64,000 nt of DNA from Flectonema sp. DT1601 (GCA_964019425.1 OZ025808.1:62001-126000), one strand, 5' to 3'. Positions 10,801 through 20,617 are shown, counted from the first letter of the stretch. Notes: a model not told the origin generated them from the sequence alone. Made by a program: numbers and translations.

Positions 10801-13800
10801 ACCAGCATCTAGAGAAACAATATTCCCACCTCTAATTTCATAAATAATATCACCGTCATCTAACATATCATCAACTCCAGTAACAGTTACTGTGAGTGGT
10901 GCATTCCAGTTCCCTACACCTCTTGCACAGGTTCCACTTGGACATGCTCCTGGAAGAAATGTTATTCTTTGTGGTGAGACGATACCTTCATCAATCATAC
11001 TTGAAGTGAAATCGATTGAGACGTTACTGGATGGTTGAGTGTGAATAACGACTGTAAACTCTGCTGTTGTACCAGTCTCAGTTGTTATCAATCCAGTGGT
11101 AGGAGTGACTGTGACATCTTGTGTATCATCATCGATATTGGTAATTAGAATATCCGATACAGGAACTGTACTATAACCAGTGGTATCAACTGTTCTGACT
11201 ATCAGTGACACAGCATAAATTATATCACCATCATCTATAGCATCCTGGACTGGGTTTATTGTTACTGTTCGGGGAGCATCCCATGTCCCAGATGTGAATA
11301 TTAAACTCGAAGTTGAAAGGATTCCCTCACTCGTGTCTCTTGATATCAAATCAACTGATACGTCAGCTAACGGTTCTGATTGTAATCTCATTATAAAATG
11401 ACTAACAGTACCTGACTCTGATGTTGTTAACAAACCAATTGGAGAACCAGCAATTGAGTTACCAGTAATATCAGTAATTAATATCCCTGCTGAATCATTA
11501 TCAGTATTTGTGATCATTACATTAGGTGGATCAACATTATTATAATTGAGGTCAGTCGATACAGTTAACTCTGTTATTATCGAATATGTGATATCTCCAT
11601 CAGCAATTTGATCATCAACACCAGTGACGGTTATTGTTTGTGGTGTTGACCAATTAGATGCTGTGTTTGTAAAAGTTAATGCAGATGGGAATAGAGATCC
11701 TTCTGTGTTATCTCCGGAAATAAGACGAACCAGAACATCAGCAACTGGCTCTGAAGATAATTGAGCAGTAAAAGTAACTGCCGTCCCAGCCTCACTTGTT
11801 TGACTATTCGGAGCAGGTGTTCCCAATACAACTGAAGCAGTGTCATCATCATTATTGATTGCAGTTACAATTGGTGATGTGATTCCATTGTACTTCTGAT
11901 CGGTACTTACAATTGGAGTTGTAATAATGTCGTAATTCTGAGGTCCATCAGAAACAAAATCATCAACTCCAGTCACAGTAACTATTTGAGGTACATTCCA
12001 GTTCGCCTGATTAAAAATTAACTGAACTGGTGTTACCACTCCTTCAGTAGTTCGAAGACTCGTTACTGGTAACGTCACATCAAATAAAGGTTCTGATGAT
12101 AACACAACAGAGAAGGACGCAGCAGGTCCATTTTCAGCAGTAATAATTGAAGTGTTGCTAATAATAATTGAAGCAATGTCATCATCGATATTCTGAACAA
12201 GAACATCTTGAGAAGTAGCGAAGTTATAAGCAGGATCAGTCATACTACTTACAGTTGCTGTCACTGAGAATATAACGTCATCATCATCAATGTTGTCATC
12301 GACTGCGGTTACGATTATTGTTTGAGGAGTCATCCAATTAGTTGGAGTAAATGATATGGATGAGCTATTAGCTGCGAGAACTCCTTCACTCGTATCATTC
12401 GATCTCAAGGTCAGATCGATAACCGCAACCGGCTCAGAGTCTAACATAATAGTAAAATGAGTACTCGTCAGTCCATTTTCTCTAACAAACGTATTCCAAA
12501 CACCTATCCCAGGTGTTACACTAATACCAGCCCTGTCATTGTCATCATTAGTAACGAAGAGATCAGGTAATGCAATTGAGTTGTATTTTAAATCAGTCGA
12601 CACTGCAGGTAGGATGTCAATAATGCTTTCAATATCACCATCGTCTATAAGATCATCAACACCTGTCACAGTAACAGTTTGAGGTGAACTCCAAAGACCA
12701 ACACCACCAGGAGTGAATATTAATTGCATTACATTGATTGATACTTCTGAAGTATCCCTCACAGCAAAAGAGATTGTAACATCAGAAATTGGTTGTGTGT
12801 TCAGTACAACAGTGAAGGTATCAGTTGTTGTTCCCGCTTCAGAAACATTTAAAACATTATTAACACTTGATGTTGATACAGTAATACCAGCGGTATCATC
12901 ATCGTTATTAGTGACAGCGATATCAGCTACAACGATGTTATTGTATCGAGGGTCACTAGATACTGACGCGGTGGTGATAAAAAACGAAACCGCATCATCA
13001 TCAACTGAGTCCTGTCTTCCGGTAACTGTAACAACAGCTGGAATATCCCACGATCCTGGTGTGAACGTCAGTGTACTTGCGCTTAGTAAAGCTTCCGCTG
13101 TGTTATTGTTGGTTAGAACAACAACTACATTAGAGACAGGTTGACTGGTAAGACGAACTGAAAAGGTTCCTTGTCCTCCACCCTCAGTTACAGTTAAGAA
13201 TGTCGGAGTGACTGTAATCGCTGATGAATCATCATCCAAGTTAGTAACAGAAATAACCACAGGATTGATCCCTACGTAGTTCACATCCGAACTAGTTGAC
13301 GGTCCAACAAAAACATTAAAAACACTATCACCATCAGCTATCGAATCGTCCTGACCAGTTAACTGAACTTGTTGAGCAGTATTCCAGTTTAGTGATGTAA
13401 ATATTAATTGACGTGGTGCTACTAATCCCTCGGTATCATCTCCACTATTCAAGAAAACAGTGACATCAGCTGTAGGTGTTGTATTCAACATTACAGTGAA
13501 ATTAACAAAAAGACCTCCTTCATTAACAACTAACTGTCTATGAGAAGTAGTGATCCCAGCGACGTCATTATCACTATTAAGACCAGGTAAGTTATCAGTT
13601 AGTGCCAGGGCATTATAATTAGGATCAGTGCTAGTTGAGGGTAAGAATGAAATTGAAAACGGAACCTCTCCATCTTGAATCGTATCATCAACACCAGTGA
13701 CGACAACTGTTTGTTGAACATTCCAATTCAGATTTGAAAACACTAAAGTCGTAGAAGGAACACTCGCTTCGGTTGTGTCATTACTGATTGGTTGAATTTG

Positions 13801-16761
13801 AACCAAACTCGTAGGCTCTGATCTGAGTGAAACCAAAAAGTGGTCCGGAGTAATATCTTCAGAAGTTCTAAGAGATGAAACAGTGGTGGTAAGGAATCGA
13901 ACCCACACTCCAGCAGTGTCATCATCGAGATTGATACCAGTCACACTGTTGATGATGTTGTTTTGATAGTTCGCATCTAAACTACTCGACTGATGAGTAA
14001 TCATAAAAACAACATCACCATCTTGAATATTATCATTAACACCAGTAATAGTAACAAGTTGAGGTACATTCCAATTAGTACTATCAAATTGAATAGTTGA
14101 TGGTGATGGTGTTGCTTCAGATGTATCGTTTGATACCACAGCAATCGTTACCGTGTTAACAGGTTCTGATTGAAGAAGTACTGCGTATGTTGCCATACTT
14201 CCAATTTCTCTTGTTGTTAATCCAGCAGCACTTGTAATTAGAACTCCCGGATTGTCGTTGTCTAAGTTTTGAACGATAACATCACTTGGATTGATCCCGG
14301 CATACTTCATATCAGAAGAGGTTGCGACATTTGTATTAATAGTGTACGATACTGTACCATCAGCAACATCATCATCAACACCAGTAATAGTAACAGTCTG
14401 TGGGTTCGACCAGTGATTAGCTCCGGGTGTATTAGTTCCTTGATTGAATACTAGTTGAGTAACTCCAACTCCTAACACTCCTTCTGTAACATCACTTGTT
14501 GAGATTCCAATAGTAACATCAGCTAATGGTTGAGTTGATAATGAAACAGTAAAAGTTGCAGTTTGAAGTAATTCAGATGTCTGGAGAGGATTACTAGCTG
14601 GTGAAACATTAATACTAGCCACGTCATCATCTGTATTCTCACCAGAGATTGCTGTCAAAACAGAACCTCCGTAATTCATATCTGTTGAGATTGCCGGGTT
14701 AAACCTAACTTGAAATGATTGAGTATCATCATCAATAGCATCCTGTACACCAGAGACAGTAATCGTTCTAATAATGTTCCAAGTCGTAGTAGTAAATAGT
14801 AACTGTGAGATTGATAAGATTGCTTCTGATGTGTCAGTTGAGTATAAATCAATTGTGACGTCTGCTAATGGTTGAGTCGCAAGTCTAACTTGAAATGTGT
14901 CTTGTCCTCCTATTTCAGAAGTTCTCAATAAACCACCAACTGGAGTAGTGACAACAATCCCAGCAGTGTCATCATCTCTATTAATACCAGTTACTGTTCT
15001 TGGTAGAACTGTTTGATATCTTGGATCCGTAGTAGTTCCAACAGTAGCTATAATTGTAAAAGTCATATCACCATCTTGTTGCATATCATCAACACCTGAT
15101 ACAGTAATTGGAACTGGTGTATTCCAAGTAGTCGTTGTGAACACAACTTGACTTGGTGATGCCACAGCTTCCGTTAAATCAGCTGACGCCAAGTTAATCG
15201 TAACATCCGCCACCGGCATAGTATCCAAAGTTATAACAAACGTAGCACTCGCAACAGTTGAGTCCTCAGCTGTTACTAAACCACTTGTTGGTGTTAGTGT
15301 CATCCCCGGAACGTCATTATCAGTGTTAACAAAAGTAACATCAGAAGGATCAATCCCAGCATATGTTGCATCAGTACTTCTAACTGCTGATAGTATAATC
15401 GAATAAGGAATATCTCCATCTGCTGATTGATCATCAACTCCATTAATTCTAACAACACGAGCAGTGTTCCAATTAGTAGTTGTGAATACTAATAAAGTAA
15501 CTGCAGGTTGTCCTTCAGTTGTATCAGATGATGAAATATCAATTGAGACGTCTGATGTTGGTCTCGAATTCAAAACAACTGAAAACGTTGCAGACGCCAA
15601 GTTTTCATTCGTCACCAATCCAGTGGTTGGAGTTACAGTAACACCAGCAGTATCATCATCCATGTTTGTTATTGTTATCGTCGTTTCATCACGACGGTCA
15701 TAACGAGGATCTGTTGGTGAACTTGTTGTTGTTTGAACCGTATAAACAACATTACCATCTTGAACAGCATCTTGTTCTCCTTGAATTGTTGCAATTTGAG
15801 GAGTTGACCAATTAACTTGAGTAAATATGAGTCGATGTGGAGCAGTTCCAACAATGAAACCTTCGGTTAGATCATTTGACGTTATCGAAATAGTAACATC
15901 TCCTGTTGGCATAGTATTAAGTACAACAGAGAAGGCTGTAGACCCACCAGCTTCTGTTGTTGTTAAACCAGCTGTGGGAGTAATAGAAACACCAGGAGAA
16001 TCATTGTCGGTATTAACTGCCGTCACGATAGAGGCTGCGAGTGCAGCGTATCTGACGTCTGTTGACGTCGGAGATGATATTAAAACATTGTAAGGTTGAT
16101 TACCATCAGCAACCAAATCATTAACTCCAGTGATGGTAACAGTTTGAGGAGTACTCCAATGGTTTCTACCAACACCACCAACACCTGATGTGAAAGTTAT
16201 AATACCAGTACCGTCAACTACTCCTTCAGTGGTATCAGATGATGTGATTGTTAATTGAACATCACCAGCTGGTTGAGTGTTTAGAACGATTGTAATTTCC
16301 GCCTGTCCTAAAGCCTCAGTAGTAGTAATCCCTCCAGTCGCTGGTGATATCGTAATTCCAGTAACGTCATCGTTAGCATTCGTTGCGGGGACGCTAGGAA
16401 TTTGTTGACCGTTAAAGTTTCCATCAGCACTTTGAATTGGAGCGAAATCAATTGTGTAAGCACCATTCACATCATCAATAGCATCCTGAACACCAGTAAT
16501 CGTTAAAGTTTGAACGACGCTGAAATCCGCAGCTGTGAACACAAATTGTGTCCTATCAAGAGTACCCTCTCCTAAATTAGAAGAAGACACACCGATAGTA
16601 ACTGTTGCTGTTGGTTGAATATTTAATCTCAATCCTAAAGTGTCAACAGTTCCTTCAGTGGTTGCTACTGATGTCTTACTTAATGTAAATACAGCATCAC
16701 TAGTAGTTATTAGTGATAATACCCCAAATAATAAAGTAAGTATTCTAACCCCGCTGGGCAT
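7846..16761 (-). CDS. Giant Calx-beta-repeat type I membrane protein with WW-like tail
   Basis: A single uninterrupted exon encodes 2971 aa from ATG 16761 (upstream the frame has only a GTG). Residues 1-22 are a signal peptide (VRILTLLFGVLSLITTSDA). About 24-2705 consist of 23 tandem repeats of about 116 aa, each following the pattern x-TTExG-ATFxVxLxSxPxADV-SxDTSEG-LxFTxxNWNxPQxVTVTGVDDxxxDGDxxY-StDxxYN-NxDDD. This matches Calx-beta domains, whose acidic loops bind Ca2+. About 2734-2797 is a Cys-rich segment with two similar halves, 2810-2832 a transmembrane helix followed by RRKKKKKR, and 2892-2925 resembles a WW domain (two Trp, YYFY, then LP). The tail also has PPPVF and DPY motifs. The product is probably a large Ca2+-dependent surface adhesin with a cytoplasmic protein-binding tail; function is inferred from architecture only. 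Confidence 0.88.
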   Translation of the reverse strand: MPSGVRILTLLFGVLSLITTSDAVFTLSKTSVATTEGTVDTLGLRLNIQPTATVTIGVSSSNLGEGTLDRTQFVFTAADFSVVQTLTITGVQDAIDDVNGAYTIDFAPIQSADGNFNGQQIPSVPATNANDDVTGITISPATGGITTTEALGQAEITIVLNTQPAGDVQLTITSSDTTEGVVDGTGIITFTSGVGGVGRNHWSTPQTVTITGVNDLVADGNQPYNVLISSPTSTDVRYAALAASIVTAVNTDNDSPGVSITPTAGLTTTEAGGSTAFSVVLNTMPTGDVTISITSNDLTEGFIVGTAPHRLIFTQVNWSTPQIATIQGEQDAVQDGNVVYTVQTTTSSPTDPRYDRRDETTITITNMDDDTAGVTVTPTTGLVTNENLASATFSVVLNSRPTSDVSIDISSSDTTEGQPAVTLLVFTTTNWNTARVVRINGVDDQSADGDIPYSIILSAVRSTDATYAGIDPSDVTFVNTDNDVPGMTLTPTSGLVTAEDSTVASATFVITLDTMPVADVTINLASADLTEAVASPSQVVFTTTTWNTPVPITVSGVDDMQQDGDMTFTIIATVGTTTDPRYQTVLPRTVTGINRDDDTAGIVVTTPVGGLLRTSEIGGQDTFQVRLATQPLADVTIDLYSTDTSEAILSISQLLFTTTTWNIIRTITVSGVQDAIDDDTQSFQVRFNPAISTDMNYGGSVLTAISGENTDDDVASINVSPASNPLQTSELLQTATFTVSLSTQPLADVTIGISTSDVTEGVLGVGVTQLVFNQGTNTPGANHWSNPQTVTITGVDDDVADGTVSYTINTNVATSSDMKYAGINPSDVIVQNLDNDNPGVLITSAAGLTTREIGSMATYAVLLQSEPVNTVTIAVVSNDTSEATPSPSTIQFDSTNWNVPQLVTITGVNDNIQDGDVVFMITHQSSSLDANYQNNIINSVTGINLDDDTAGVWVRFLTTTVSSLRTSEDITPDHFLVSLRSEPTSLVQIQPISNDTTEASVPSTTLVFSNLNWNVQQTVVVTGVDDTIQDGEVPFSISFLPSTSTDPNYNALALTDNLPGLNSDNDVAGITTSHRQLVVNEGGLFVNFTVMLNTTPTADVTVFLNSGDDTEGLVAPRQLIFTSLNWNTAQQVQLTGQDDSIADGDSVFNVFVGPSTSSDVNYVGINPVVISVTNLDDDSSAITVTPTFLTVTEGGGQGTFSVRLTSQPVSNVVVVLTNNNTAEALLSASTLTFTPGSWDIPAVVTVTGRQDSVDDDAVSFFITTASVSSDPRYNNIVVADIAVTNNDDDTAGITVSTSSVNNVLNVSEAGTTTDTFTVVLNTQPISDVTISFAVRDTSEVSINVMQLIFTPGGVGLWSSPQTVTVTGVDDLIDDGDIESIIDILPAVSTDLKYNSIALPDLFVTNDDNDRAGISVTPGIGVWNTFVRENGLTSTHFTIMLDSEPVAVIDLTLRSNDTSEGVLAANSSSISFTPTNWMTPQTIIVTAVDDNIDDDDVIFSVTATVSSMTDPAYNFATSQDVLVQNIDDDIASIIISNTSIITAENGPAASFSVVLSSEPLFDVTLPVTSLRTTEGVVTPVQLIFNQANWNVPQIVTVTGVDDFVSDGPQNYDIITTPIVSTDQKYNGITSPIVTAINNDDDTASVVLGTPAPNSQTSEAGTAVTFTAQLSSEPVADVLVRLISGDNTEGSLFPSALTFTNTASNWSTPQTITVTGVDDQIADGDITYSIITELTVSTDLNYNNVDPPNVMITNTDNDSAGILITDITGNSIAGSPIGLLTTSESGTVSHFIMRLQSEPLADVSVDLISRDTSEGILSTSSLIFTSGTWDAPRTVTINPVQDAIDDGDIIYAVSLIVRTVDTTGYSTVPVSDILITNIDDDTQDVTVTPTTGLITTETGTTAEFTVVIHTQPSSNVSIDFTSSMIDEGIVSPQRITFLPGACPSGTCARGVGNWNAPLTVTVTGVDDMLDDGDIIYEIRGGNIVSLDAGYANLPVPVVQLTNTDDDTSAIVVAPASPFFNQNTREDGTTVQFTASLASIPTGDVIVVPESNDTTEGVPSPATLTFTAATWNITQVVTITGVDDFVADGDIVFSVVCRGQSTVDMLYNAILSQPITVLNIDNDSPGIVITNSASAVVVNNIHQTTEGGNVSSVTIALQSQPLADVTIRFSSTDVSEGDVRLVNNQMIFTSANWNVLQTMVIQGADDTTEDGDQSYQIEVQSVTSLDLMYNTAAFVLPNAIQVINIDNDNAAVLVTPVSGLVTSESGTTATFSITLNSTPTADVSVPIVSGDDTEGTVLPSSILFTSLNWSSPQVITVTGVNDQIDDGNVIYFVNFEPAVSTDLSYNGITGPSVSVNNTDDDSSASVVCILPLCSCCSGRTSEDGTAVLQFTIGLRTQPTSDVTIDVISSDASEGVASPSQIVFTPGSWDSPRTVTVTGVQDAVDDGDVQYSIILQPAVSADPNFNGMDLTDITMTSTDDDTAGITVSRSSFILTEALGTTHQDTFTVVLHTQPTSDVTINIESGDLTEGVVDRQRLVFTPTVAQTGQIDWATPQVVTITAVDDDFDDGDITFPIMINQAISTDTTYNNMNAADIQVTTRNDESAGIVVTPTGALWTTIFGGTAVFTVSLSSRPRADVTMPTITSSNSQHGTVSPSSLIFTPATWRTPQSVTITGVNDQVNNGDQSYQINFGTPISNDAQYTVITPPTVSVVNRIDATSTSTPLPPGTTAAPTTAAAVCSSFVSQQCQLRSDAAAVPCATTGCIASLCCVTCLTYAGTCATGSLDRTAICGVGGCTATSCCTATTSSSSSGLEDWEIALIIIGSVLFLILLIVLLCCLARRKKKKKRPQDENHNKNANNNYAVGNPPPVFDDPYGGSPTKDVYGEREVQHVPEGQGERFVGRWSDSQGKYYFYPEGSGSDTAAIWDLPSGVVPVAWKGGPNDGADVAPPADPYNVTPLPSSRANPLNNLYDSRYG

Positions 16762-17125
16762 TTCTTTATAAAGTCTAATAGAAAAGAATGATAATAATAA
16801 CTGTTGAATGTGATACACGTTTACCTCTTTATGTTATATTCTGTTGAATTCTGTTGTAGGGTAAATGTGGATAATTAAGTTTCTATATCTTTCTCATAAC
16901 AAGAGAGGTGTGCCTCTCAAGGAATACTGACAATCGAACACCAAAAGGATGCTCTTGATGACTAAATTATTTATTTTACTAAAAGATCACTTCGTCAGAT
17001 TACTTCGCCTTTATGAAAACTGAAGTCAAGTTGTTAGAAATCGTCACAAAAGAAGGCAAAGTAATATTTGATACCTTTCACAATTCCTACCAGTCTTAAA
17101 GTATCGCGTGCACTAATAGAAAGTA
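16762..17125. other. Intergenic with several candidate splice acceptors
   Basis: Upstream of the giant gene, four acceptor-like sites follow one another on the minus strand (CTACAACAG, ATTCAACAG, CATTCAACAG, TTCTATTAG, between about 16860 and 16774). Alternative leader sites are therefore possible. The remainder is the 3' flank of the lipase gene. Confidence 0.5.
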
Positions 17126-18397
17126 TCACAAATCTGGAGCAGTCTGAGTTTTGGGTTCTCCCGTGTAGTTGATACCCTTTTGACGTTTTGTATCTCTTTT
17201 GATTGGGTTATCATCCTGTCGAAGGATACTTCCATATCCTTTTGTCATTGGAATTGTATGACGTGGTAATAAATACTCAAGTAGAGCTTCAGTATCAGTC
17301 ATAAGAGTGTGGTATTCCTCCATAGTAACGTAAACTTTATTTTCTTCAATAAATTCAGGTGTCGCATGTTCAGCCATCGAACTCGGAATTATCGAAAGCC
17401 TCTCACCATAATGTTGAAATGGAGCGCCGTCCACAGCAGATGCAGGAGTCTCCACAAAACCATCAAGCGGTGTATACATTCTCATTATAGGTAAAACAGA
17501 TAAAGATGGACACATAACTGATGTGGTTATCATTGGTTGACCGAATGTAATGACGTTCCGAATATCAATCTGGTGTTGAGCTTTTAAATACGAAGCGATG
17601 ATCACAGCCAATGCTGCACCAATTGAGTGACCTGTCACAACTGTTGGGTAATTGTTTTCAATCCATTTGCCCTTTTCTATTTCAGCTAAGATATTCTGAG
17701 CTGCCAAATGATATTCTTCAGTGAACCAAACGCTGTCAGGTTCAACATTCCAGTTTGATATAGTTACGTGTTCATCATAAGCATTTTCTCTAATGTCATA
17801 AGGACTGTGGATGTAAATACAATTCCGCTTACGGTGGTGATCGACTTCAATAGCAACGGTTTCAGGAATCTCATAGAATGATATTTCACAACTCGGTTTT
17901 AAACTTGTTAAAGTTTCTCTTTGAAAGTTGGGGTTCGCCATAATCGCAAGTACTTCTGAGTATTCACTTCCTGCTGTCTGCAGGGCGCGGTTTTTGAGTT
18001 CGGCGCCTCGCTCTCTCTCAAGCTCGAGTCTTTCTTTGAATGCATCGTGGAACTCCGCCATGTCTAAAAACCCGTCTTCTAACTTCCGATGGAAATCAAC
18101 ATTACCAACTGCCTGAGCTACAGATGCTAAGAAACTAAACAGAGCTGGAGCGTCGTGCGACTGTTTCTCACTGAGAGTACTCAAAACTAATGTTAGGTTC
18201 TCCATCTTGTTCGAAGCAGTGACTAAGTAATCTTCCATTTGCCCTTCATCAAAATCTGTTTCGTATGCAAGTAGTCGTTCAGTGTTTACTCTCCACATAA
18301 CGTGTTCAATTAGATTACTCCGCGCATGACCAAATTTTGAAGGATCGATTCCCTGAACTGCTCTTAGCAGCCCACGATATGCGCGAGTTACATTCAT
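17126..18397 (-). CDS. Class 3 lipase-like hydrolase with LYR-like N-terminus
   Basis: A 423-aa single-exon protein. The C-terminal half is a fungal-lipase-like (class 3) alpha/beta hydrolase: TVVTGHSIGAALA carries the nucleophile Ser near residue 257, NVITFGQPM is the following strand motif, MYTPLDGF provides the likely Asp near 311, and FQHYGERL the likely His near 328. The N-terminal 80 residues (RAYRGLLRAVQ, then helices of the form ARSNLIEHVMW and MEDYLVTASNKM) resemble a Complex1_LYR domain, normally a small stand-alone mitochondrial adaptor. That part is a weaker call. The expected activity is hydrolysis of acylglycerols or phospholipids. The ATG has an acceptor (CTTCAAACAG) 13 bases upstream. 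The tail after about 385 is charged and disordered. Confidence 0.82.
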   Translation of the reverse strand: MNVTRAYRGLLRAVQGIDPSKFGHARSNLIEHVMWRVNTERLLAYETDFDEGQMEDYLVTASNKMENLTLVLSTLSEKQSHDAPALFSFLASVAQAVGNVDFHRKLEDGFLDMAEFHDAFKERLELERERGAELKNRALQTAGSEYSEVLAIMANPNFQRETLTSLKPSCEISFYEIPETVAIEVDHHRKRNCIYIHSPYDIRENAYDEHVTISNWNVEPDSVWFTEEYHLAAQNILAEIEKGKWIENNYPTVVTGHSIGAALAVIIASYLKAQHQIDIRNVITFGQPMITTSVMCPSLSVLPIMRMYTPLDGFVETPASAVDGAPFQHYGERLSIIPSSMAEHATPEFIEENKVYVTMEEYHTLMTDTEALLEYLLPRHTIPMTKGYGSILRQDDNPIKRDTKRQKGINYTGEPKTQTAPDL

Positions 18398-18819
18398 CTT
18401 ATATTATATTCTGTTTGAAGGTTGTAGTTCATGAGAAAGTTACATATCAAAAACCCCTTCCAATTACATCTCACACTATTCCCTTTCTAACTGGTGAAAA
18501 TAATAAATATAAACCTCGCTCAACTCAGGGTATGTTATAGTACAGACAAACAGCGTGCGATGGGCCTCTCAGACCAATGCTACGTCAATAAAAAAATAAA
18601 AAGCATAATAAGGAACAAAATGTAATACAAAATAAAAATATCTAATTAAGGCAGCCATTGTGACGAATGAAAATAACAGAAGGAAAAAAAGAAAAAAAAC
18701 GACGCAGCTTTCCTTTTTGTAGGAAATATCAATTCCCTGTGTCCGAGGTTAGTATTGACAACTGTCTATAGCGTCTGGGTGACATTAGAGAAGATACCTC
18801 TTTGATGTCATTTATTAGA
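18398..18819. other. Intergenic
   Basis: No gene is seen. The first 13 bases after the lipase ATG are its probable leader; the rest is AT-rich with A tracts near 18590-18700. Confidence 0.5.
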
Positions 18820-19410
18820 TTACTTGCTATTCATCCAAGCAGGAAGAGGCTGAGTTGTGTTAGTATCGAAGGAAGTACCAGGTTGGAATCTTGGCCGAGA
18901 CTGCTGCAACCATGATGGTGCTGAAGAACTTGCCTGTTCAGCAGCAAGTCTCTTATGATAAGGAAGAGGCATACTATCATTCTCAATACCGGTTGGGGTC
19001 ATACTCGGTGCGAATGAAGTTTTTCTCGATGACAATCTTCTTTGAACTGCTTCCGTATCCACCGCCGGGTTGTTTGTTCTGTTCGCTAATACTTTGCCCC
19101 AGATAACTTCCTTGTTTTTCTTTTCTTGTTGCCTGACGTTAGTTGCTTTCTTTTGCCTTTCAATTTCCAATTGGAGAGCCCTTTTCGCAGGACAGGTTTC
19201 CTTACTTGAATGCCAGTGAGCCTTTACATTTCTATCAATTGGCTTCTCACCCATTGAGAGTCCTTCCCATACTGCTGGTTCTTTATCAACTACCCAAGGG
19301 AAGTCAAGCTGTTCAGATTCAGGGAGATCACTTGCGTCATTGTGTCGTTGTAAAGCTCCGCCAATCAGTTCATCTAACTTACGCTGATACCCTCCGTCAA
19401 ACCAATCCAT
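18820..19410 (-). CDS. Unidentified 196-aa charged protein
   Basis: The single-exon frame starts at an ATG with a textbook acceptor (TTACCAACAG) 13 bases upstream. The N-terminal 100 residues are mixed helix-forming and charged (RALQLEIERQKKATNVRQQ). The C-terminal half is Ser/Pro-rich and disordered and ends in a short aromatic patch (PLPAWMNSK). No known domain is seen. It lies only 175 bases downstream of the TSNAXIP1-like gene, so the two could share a precursor transcript. Confidence 0.65.
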   Translation of the reverse strand: MDWFDGGYQRKLDELIGGALQRHNDASDLPESEQLDFPWVVDKEPAVWEGLSMGEKPIDRNVKAHWHSSKETCPAKRALQLEIERQKKATNVRQQEKKNKEVIWGKVLANRTNNPAVDTEAVQRRLSSRKTSFAPSMTPTGIENDSMPLPYHKRLAAEQASSSAPSWLQQSRPRFQPGTSFDTNTTQPLPAWMNSK

Positions 19411-19585
19411 TGTTTGTTATTATCTGTTGGTAATTATGATAAGAAATACTTATTCGATGATAAGATCACAACTGAGCTATTCCTGAAAAGGAAGGTTTCG
19501 AAGAGGGGAAATAAATTACTAAATCGATCTGACAATGTCGTATCCAGAAATGATATCAACTCTGACTGGTAACAACTATCCAGTT

Positions 19586-20617
19586 CTATGAAGGGCTGGG
19601 TAGTTGTCCAGACCCACGTCCATTATTTTCATCTGGTGTAGCAGCAAGTTGAGCAAGGTCACTATTCTGTTGTGTTATAAAAACACCTGAGGAAGCATTT
19701 TGTGGTAAAGGAGAAGTTACTACTCCCGATGCAATGGATTCAAGTAGCATTTGGTGTTCGAGATGAAGCTTTCGATAGTTCCTTTCGTATTGCTCAGCTT
19801 CTTTCAATTCTCTCTCAACTTTTTGATTTTGAAATCGGTAGTCAACAACATTATTAGCGAATGTTAAATTCTGTTCATGAAGTCTGTTTATGTCCCCAAG
19901 AAGCCTCTCATTTTCTTGTTTTGTTTTCTCTATTTCGATATCAATTGCCTTCTCTCGTTCATCCAATGCTGTTTGCCGTTTTGCTAACTCATCGTTTCCA
20001 GTTTGTAACTGATGCAGCATGTGCGACTGCATAAGTTCTACTTCTGCTTCAAACTTTTTTGCGATTTCTTTTTTTTCTTTTCCAGGAGTTTCCATGCGAG
20101 TTTCCAGAAGTCTTATAAAAGATTCATACTCTGAAATAATACCATCAAGGATAGCTGTGTAAGGTTTCACAACAGGTGTAAACATATGAAAGGCTTGCCT
20201 GAATATATTTAATCTACTATATCGAGATGATAAGTCGATGCTGTTGTTGTTTGTTTCTGTAATTAATTTTAATTCATTTTCGACGTAGAATTCCATTCGT
20301 TCGAGAACTTTTGGTTTGGTTCTAGGTCGAGGTAGCTTTAAAGGCATTAAGGCTCTTCGGACGTCTTCGCTTTGAATTTGTGCAGCGAAGGTTAAACCTT
20401 TACTGTCGATGGCTTGTTGGACAACATTTTTTGGAGGATTCTGAAATTTTGCCAACGGTGAGCCAAAACCTCCTATTCTTCGAATCTCTGCAGCTCCCAC
20501 AGTTTTCGGTCGCATTACCGCAGTTGGTATCGCTCCCCGAGGATGGGGTGCTACAGGTGGTCCAGCTGGTACTTCTTGACGCTGGATACCAGTTCGCATT
20601 TGTTTAAATACCGACAT
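19586..20617 (-). CDS. TSNAXIP1-like coiled-coil protein
   Basis: 343 aa, single exon. Residues about 100-175 match the N-terminal domain of translin-associated factor X-interacting protein 1: an ERMEFYVENELKLI helix, then SRLNIFRQAFHMF, then VKPYTAILDGIISEYESFI. In the family this reads as RLxxYRExFxxFxxxFxxYKPLLxxIKxEYE. About 180-300 is a long coiled coil. The first 100 residues are Pro/Arg-rich. TSNAXIP1-type proteins are found in ciliated eukaryotes and are tied to sperm and cilia, so a flagellar role is likely but inferred. Acceptor-like AGs lie 16-24 bases before the ATG (AACGTAG, AAAAGATAG). Confidence 0.72.
   Translation of the reverse strand: MSVFKQMRTGIQRQEVPAGPPVAPHPRGAIPTAVMRPKTVGAAEIRRIGGFGSPLAKFQNPPKNVVQQAIDSKGLTFAAQIQSEDVRRALMPLKLPRPRTKPKVLERMEFYVENELKLITETNNNSIDLSSRYSRLNIFRQAFHMFTPVVKPYTAILDGIISEYESFIRLLETRMETPGKEKKEIAKKFEAEVELMQSHMLHQLQTGNDELAKRQTALDEREKAIDIEIEKTKQENERLLGDINRLHEQNLTFANNVVDYRFQNQKVERELKEAEQYERNYRKLHLEHQMLLESIASGVVTSPLPQNASSGVFITQQNSDLAQLAATPDENNGRGSGQLPSPS

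Noticed and set aside
12713-13144. Plus-strand frames inside the giant surface protein gene (also 15464-15703, 15827-16093, 10532-10801)
   Set aside because: They recur in step with the Calx-beta repeats and are antisense shadows of a strongly biased coding sequence; none has a leader acceptor or recognisable motif.
7846-16761. Regular repeats resembling a CRISPR array or satellite
   Set aside because: The repeat is at protein level (about 350 bases per unit), diverged at DNA level and in one continuous frame.
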